Assembly: GCF_003112775.1 (NCBI RefSeq)
Contig: NZ_BFCH01000036.1
Coordinates: 124,001-188,000, forward strand
DNA length: 64,000 bases
Source: Mycobacterium montefiorense
GTDB taxonomy: Bacteria > Actinomycetota > Actinomycetes > Mycobacteriales > Mycobacteriaceae
Reading direction: 5' to 3'
Made by a program: the position numbers and the translations under genes. Below the pieces are notes generated by a model. It was not told the DNA's origin. It worked only from the letters and a program-made list of their open reading frames with translations, and searched no databases. Of the stretch, positions 59,915-64,000 are shown piece by piece (the first letter of the stretch is position 1; every line of letters begins with the position of its first letter).

Positions 59915-61234
59915 GTGAGCACTTCCGACGCCCCGCCGCCAGTGAACCGGCGCCTGGCTTTGGCGGCCCTTGGGTTGGGTGTGTTCGCGCCGAGTGTGCT
60001 GGCCGCCTGCAGCGGCACCGTGGCCAAGCAAGCGCACAAGAACAAAGAGCAGTCGGCACCAAATCTGAAGTACCAGCCCGCCGACGCCGCCGCCGACGTG
60101 GTCCCCATCGCCCCGGTCAGTGTTTCGGTCAGCGACGGCTGGTTCCAGAAGGTGGCGTTGACGAATTCGTCCGGCAAGACCGTTGCCGGGGCGTTCAACC
60201 AAGACCGCACCGTCTACACGACGACCGAGCCGTTGGGCTACGACGCGAGCTACAGCTGGAGCGGATCGGTCGTCGGCCACGACGGCAAGGCCGTTCCCGT
60301 CACGGGCAAGTTCACCACCGTGGCGCCCACCAAGAAGATCGACGGCGGCTTCCAGTTGGCCGACGGTCAGACTGTCGGCGTCGCCGCGCCGATCATCATC
60401 CAATTCGACGCGCCGATCACCGACAAGGCCGCCGTCGAGAAGGCGCTGACCGTGACCACCAACCCGCCCGTGGAGGGCAGTTGGGCCTGGCTCCCCGACG
60501 AGCAGCAGGGCGCACGTATCCACTACCGGCCGCGCGAGTACTACCCGGCGGGCACCACCGTGAATGTCGACGCGAAGTTCTACGGGCTGCCGTTCGGCGA
60601 CAGCGCCTACGGGCTGCAGGACATGTCGTTGAAGATCCAGATCGGCCGCAAGCAGGTGGTCAAGGCCGAGGTGCCGTCGCACCGCATCCAGGTCATCACC
60701 GATGCCGGCGTGATCATGGACTTCCCGTGCAGCTACGGCGAGGCCGACAAGGCACGCAACGTCACCCGCAACGGCATCCACGTGGTCACCGAGAAGTACG
60801 CCGACTTCTACATGTCCAACCCGGCCGCCGGCTACAGCCACGTGCACGAGCGCTGGGCGGTGCGGATCTCCAACAACGGCGAGTTCATTCACGCCAACCC
60901 ATCGAGCGCGGGAGCACAGGGCAACACCAACGTCACCAACGGCTGTATCAACCTGTCAACCGAGGACGCCGCGGAGTACTACCCGACAGCGATCTACGGC
61001 GACCCGGTCGAGGTGACGGGCAGCACCATCCAGTTGTCCTACTCCGACGGCGACATCTGGGACTGGGCCGTCGACTGGGATACCTGGGTGGCCATGTCGG
61101 CGCTGCCGACGCCGAACGCGCATCCGCCAGCCAGCCAGATCCCGCTCACCGCGCCGGTCACACCGTCGACCGCGCCGAGTTTGTCGGGCACACCCACCAC
61201 CACCACGACGACGTCGCCTAGCCCCGGCGGTTAA
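59915..61234 (+). CDS. lprQ: L,D-transpeptidase lipoprotein LprQ (Ldt5 type)
   Basis: 439 aa from GTG 59915; a GTG at 59873 would give 453 aa, close to the annotated M. tuberculosis length, and cannot be excluded. Lipoprotein signal with RRLALAALGLGVF and lipobox VLAAC; the RR suggests possible Tat use. Two Ig-like domains (about 60-270) precede the YkuD domain, whose active site is HANPSSAG then NGCINLS with the catalytic cysteine. It forms 3-3 cross-links in peptidoglycan. A Pro/Thr-rich tail follows. The last 17 bp overlap the convergent SDR. Confidence 0.92.
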   Translation: MSTSDAPPPVNRRLALAALGLGVFAPSVLAACSGTVAKQAHKNKEQSAPNLKYQPADAAADVVPIAPVSVSVSDGWFQKVALTNSSGKTVAGAFNQDRTVYTTTEPLGYDASYSWSGSVVGHDGKAVPVTGKFTTVAPTKKIDGGFQLADGQTVGVAAPIIIQFDAPITDKAAVEKALTVTTNPPVEGSWAWLPDEQQGARIHYRPREYYPAGTTVNVDAKFYGLPFGDSAYGLQDMSLKIQIGRKQVVKAEVPSHRIQVITDAGVIMDFPCSYGEADKARNVTRNGIHVVTEKYADFYMSNPAAGYSHVHERWAVRISNNGEFIHANPSSAGAQGNTNVTNGCINLSTEDAAEYYPTAIYGDPVEVTGSTIQLSYSDGDIWDWAVDWDTWVAMSALPTPNAHPPASQIPLTAPVTPSTAPSLSGTPTTTTTTSPSPGG

Positions 61235-61967
61235 ACCGCATGGTGTTGGCCTGGTCGCGCGGCTTCAGCACGATCAGGTCCAAGTCGACGTGCGAAGGCC
61301 GCGAGGCCACGAACCCGATCACCTCGGCCACGTCGGCCGCCGTCAGCGGCGTGATGCCGTCATAGACCGAGCCCGCGCGTTGCTCATCGCCGTCGAAGCG
61401 GACCAGCGAAAACTCGGTTTCCACCGCGCCCGGAGCGATTTCGGTGAGCCGCACCGGCTTGCCCAGTAGCTCGCCGCGCAGGGTGCGATGCAGCGCGCCT
61501 TGTGCGTGCTTGGCTGCCGTGTACCCCGCGCCGTTGTCGTAGACCTCGAAGGCGGCGACCGAGGTGACGGTGATGATCAGGCCGTCGCCAGAGTCGATCA
61601 GCTTGGGCAGCAGCGCGCGGGTGACCCGCAGCGTGCCAATCACGTTGGTCTCCCACATCCACTGCCAGTGCTCGAGGTCGGCGCCGGCGACGGGTGCCAA
61701 TCCGCGAGCGCCCCCGGCGTTGTTGACCAGCACATCGACCCGGCTCAATTTGCTCGCAAACGCCTCGACCCCAGCATCGTCTGTGACGTCGGCCACAATT
61801 GCCGTGCCGTCGATCTCGTTCGCCAGGGCATTTATCCGATCGGCGCGGCGCGCCACAACGACAACGTGAAACCCAAGGGCTGCAAGGGTTTTAGCGGTTG
61901 CTTCGCCGATTCCGGAGCTTGCGCCCGTGACCACTGCAACTCGTTGATCCGCATTAGCTGAACTCAC
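61218..61967 (-). CDS. short-chain dehydrogenase/reductase (Rv0484c)
   Basis: 249 aa. Cofactor motif TGASSGIGEA at 15-24, NNAGGARG near 85, Ser in TVTSVAAF and the YTAAKHA catalytic pair. The ARRADRI after the second strand suggests NADP(H). It resembles the YdfG/serine-dehydrogenase-like SDRs that act on hydroxy acids. Start is GTG 61967. Its 3' end overlaps lprQ by 17 bp on the other strand, and it is divergent from the ROK regulator region. Confidence 0.88.
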   Translation of the reverse strand: MSSANADQRVAVVTGASSGIGEATAKTLAALGFHVVVVARRADRINALANEIDGTAIVADVTDDAGVEAFASKLSRVDVLVNNAGGARGLAPVAGADLEHWQWMWETNVIGTLRVTRALLPKLIDSGDGLIITVTSVAAFEVYDNGAGYTAAKHAQGALHRTLRGELLGKPVRLTEIAPGAVETEFSLVRFDGDEQRAGSVYDGITPLTAADVAEVIGFVASRPSHVDLDLIVLKPRDQANTMRFNRRG

Positions 61968-62145
61968 CGAGACAACTCTAATAAACGTGCTAAATTTCTC
62001 GTGTGCACCACAGCGCCCAGTTCAGCAACACAGCCGCGTGTCTTTGCGCGGCATGTGCGTGTTGTTGCCGCGCACTTTGCCGCGCCTGAACCCAACACAG
62101 GTTGTGGCCAAGACCGGCCATTTGGAACTCGGACAAAGGACGCTC

Positions 62146-63453
62146 GTGCGCTCGACTTCTCTCACTCATACACTTCATTCGCCCAGCCGTAAGGGTCACC
62201 TGCGGCTGCACCGCCAGATTCTGCCGCCGTCGCTGCACATCTCCAACTCCGCCGCGGCCTCGGTATTTCGGGCGGTCCGGTTGCGCGGCCCAGTCGGCCG
62301 CGACGTCATCGCCGGAGTCACGTCGCTGAGCATCGCGACGGTGAACAGGCAAGTAATTGCGCTGCTCGACGCGGGTTTGCTGCGGGAGCGTGCCGACCTA
62401 GCGGTTTCCGGTGCCATCGGACGCCCTCGGGTACCGGTGGAGCTCAACCACGAACCGTTCGTGACGCTGGGCATCCACATCGGCGCGCGGACCACCAGCA
62501 TCGTGGCCACCGATTTGTTCGGCCGCACGCTGGACACGGTGGAAACCCCGACGCCGCTGAGCCCCCCGGGAGCCGCGCTGACGTCGCTGGCCGAGAGCGC
62601 CACCCGGTACCTGCGGCGCTGGCATCGCCGCCGGCCGCTCTGGGTCGGGGTGGCAATCGGTGGCACGGTCGACGGCACCACCGGTCACGTCGACCACCCG
62701 CGGCTGGGCTGGCGGCAAGCGCCGGTCGGACCGGTGCTGGCTGACGCGCTGAGCCTGCCGGTGTCGGTGGCCTCGCACGTCGATGCGATGGCCGGAGCCG
62801 AGCTGTTGTTGGGCATGCGCCAGTTCGCGCCGAGCTCACCGACCAGCCTGTACGTCTACGCCCGCGAGACCGTCGGCTACGCGCTGGTCATCGGCGGACG
62901 AGTGCACTGCCCGTCCAGCGGCCCCGGCACCATCGCGGGCCTGCCGGCCCACTCTGAACTGCTCGGCGGCAGCGGCCAGCTCGAATCCACGGTCAGCGAC
63001 GAGGCCGTGCTGGCGGCGGCGCGCCGGCTGCGAATCCTGCCGACGGCTCCCGCGGGCCGTGCCAACGGCTCCGCCACCGCGATCACCGATCTGCTGCGGG
63101 TGGCCCGGGCCGGGAACCAGCAAGCCAAAGATCTGCTCTCGGAGCGGGCCCGGGTGCTCGGTGAGGCGGTCGCGCTGCTGCGTGACTTGCTCAATCCCGA
63201 CGAGCTGGTGGTCGGCGGCCAGGCCTTCACCGAATATCCGGAGGCGATGGAGCGGGTCGAGGAGGCGTTCACCGAGCGCTCGGTGCTGGCGCCGCGGGAC
63301 GTCCGCGTCACCGCCTTCGGCAACCGGGTGCAGGAGGCCGGAGCAGGAATTGTGTCGCTGGGCGGGGTGTACGCCGACCCGCTGGGTGCGATGCGCCGTG
63401 CCGGTGTGATCGGCTCCCGGATCCCGGAAATCATCCCGGAGTCTTCCGCCTGA
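62146..63453 (+). CDS. ROK family transcriptional regulator (Rv0485)
   Basis: 435 aa. The N-terminal winged helix (about 30-80, SVFRAVRLRGPVGRDVIA, then SLSIATVNRQVIALLDAGLL) is followed by a sugar-kinase-like ROK domain (TLGIHIGARTTSIVATDLFG). The zinc motif CxCGxxGC is absent and the ATP-site DxGxT is not kept, as in regulators without kinase activity. In M. tuberculosis Rv0485 affects a pe-ppe pair elsewhere. GTG 62146 has AAAGGA six bases upstream. The frame is open 53 codons further up, without similarity. Confidence 0.9.
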   Translation: MRSTSLTHTLHSPSRKGHLRLHRQILPPSLHISNSAAASVFRAVRLRGPVGRDVIAGVTSLSIATVNRQVIALLDAGLLRERADLAVSGAIGRPRVPVELNHEPFVTLGIHIGARTTSIVATDLFGRTLDTVETPTPLSPPGAALTSLAESATRYLRRWHRRRPLWVGVAIGGTVDGTTGHVDHPRLGWRQAPVGPVLADALSLPVSVASHVDAMAGAELLLGMRQFAPSSPTSLYVYARETVGYALVIGGRVHCPSSGPGTIAGLPAHSELLGGSGQLESTVSDEAVLAAARRLRILPTAPAGRANGSATAITDLLRVARAGNQQAKDLLSERARVLGEAVALLRDLLNPDELVVGGQAFTEYPEAMERVEEAFTERSVLAPRDVRVTAFGNRVQEAGAGIVSLGGVYADPLGAMRRAGVIGSRIPEIIPESSA

Positions 63454-63512
63454 CGCGAACAAGCCGCACGCGGGCTGGGCTGGGTGAAAGCCCGTCCTGT
63501 AAAGATGAAAGT

Positions 63513-64000
63513 GTGCGGCACGACGACGTCCTCCTGCGCAGCGATCCACGCCGGGTCGCGCTACTGGCAGTGCACACCTCACCCCTGGCTCAACCGGGCA
63601 CCGGCGACGCCGGCGGGATGAACGTGTACGTGCTGCAAAGTGCGCTGCATCTGGCCCGGCGCGGTATCGAGGTGGAGATCTTCACCCGGGCCACCGCGTC
63701 GGCCGATCCGCCGGTCGTGCAGGTTGAGCCCGGCGTGCTGGTGCGCAACGTGGTGGCGGGACCGTTCGAGGGCCTGGACAAGTACGACCTGCCCACCCAG
63801 CTGTGCGCGTTCGCGGCCGGGGTGCTGCGTGCCGAAGCGTCGCATGAGCCCGGCCACTACGACATCGTGCACTCCCACTACTGGCTGTCCGGTCAGGTCG
63901 GCTGGCTGGCCCGCGACCGCTGGGCGGTGCCGCTGGTGCATACCGCGCACACGCTTGCCGCGGTCAAGAACGCGGCGCTGGCCAACGGCGATGCGCCCGA
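63513..64000 (+). CDS. mshA: D-inositol-3-phosphate glycosyltransferase MshA, 5' part
   Basis: 162 codons are in the window; the gene continues to the right. It starts mycothiol synthesis by joining GlcNAc to inositol-3-phosphate. The GT4 N-terminal domain is clear: VALLAVHTSPLAQPGTGDAGGM (split as VALLAVHTSPLAQPG and TGDAGGMNVYVLQ), TRATASADPP, EGLDKYDLPTQL and DIVHSHYWLSGQVG. GTG at 63513 has a weak upstream site; other starts in the frame further up lie before a non-conserved stretch. The N-terminus is shorter than the M. tuberculosis protein I recall by about 20-30 residues. Confidence 0.94.
   Translation, partial: MRHDDVLLRSDPRRVALLAVHTSPLAQPGTGDAGGMNVYVLQSALHLARRGIEVEIFTRATASADPPVVQVEPGVLVRNVVAGPFEGLDKYDLPTQLCAFAAGVLRAEASHEPGHYDIVHSHYWLSGQVGWLARDRWAVPLVHTAHTLAAVKNAALANGDAP

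Overview
The window is a high-GC actinobacterial chromosome segment that I assign to Mycobacterium, probably a slow-growing non-tuberculous species. The reasons are the gene order (AAA ATPase, pssA, psd, moeA, groEL2, PPE, sigK-rskA, mmpS/mmpL, lpd, ramB, icl, umaA, pcaA, hbhA, murB, lprQ, mshA), the mycolate methyltransferases, a PPE protein, mycothiol synthesis and GTG-rich starts. The order follows the Rv0435c-Rv0486 stretch of M. tuberculosis with several insertions and one rearrangement. No tRNA, rRNA, CRISPR array, prophage or insertion sequence was seen. References to M. tuberculosis genes come from recall of family and gene order, not from a search.

Layout. (1) 1-4835: a partial SRPBCC-like gene and a TetR regulator, then a tightly overlapped ATPase-pssA-psd operon for phosphatidylethanolamine synthesis. 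(2) 4917-7318: an MFS transporter that appears to start at ATT, and moeA. (3) 7397-14585: accessory block with VOC protein, Baeyer-Villiger monooxygenase, CocE-type hydrolase, TetR with twin operators, cupin, M24-like protein, SDR and a further TetR. (4) 14599-16490: groEL2 with two CIRCE elements and a strong terminator. (5) 16598-23310: hemophore-like protein, SDR, CMD-fold protein, split-barrel protein, PPE, amidohydrolase, VOC, DinB and a membrane protein.

(6) 23316-30501 is the sigma-K locus: rskA, sigK, DUF1295, ufaA1, DUF1365, FAD oxidoreductase and dipZ on the minus strand. Two sequences matching the sigma-K promoter pattern (CCRTCC-N16-CGAATA) sit exactly 6 nt before the start codons of the FAD oxidoreductase and dipZ, which predicts leaderless transcripts. 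No MPT70/MPT83-type fasciclin gene is present here. (7) 30575-35597: TetR gene preceded by a 23-bp tandem repeat, mmpS-mmpL, and a Rv0455c-type secreted protein, a probable siderophore-export group. (8) 35663-46581: echA2, prolyl oligopeptidase, aldehyde dehydrogenase-DUF779, membrane proteins, lpd, CMD-fold protein, ramB and an acyl-ACP thioesterase.

(9) 46835-51908: isocitrate lyase, fadB2, umaA, pcaA and the MadR-type TetR, which link fatty-acid use, the glyoxylate shunt and mycolic acid modification. (10) 52042-64000: DUF445, XRE regulator, hbhA, small membrane/secreted proteins, deoC, DUF2993, nitrilase, DUF2505, murB, L,D-transpeptidase lipoprotein, SDR, ROK regulator and the start of mshA. 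Much of the window serves envelope and lipid metabolism. The signals most worth following are the compact sigma-K/dipZ module and the non-canonical MFS start.
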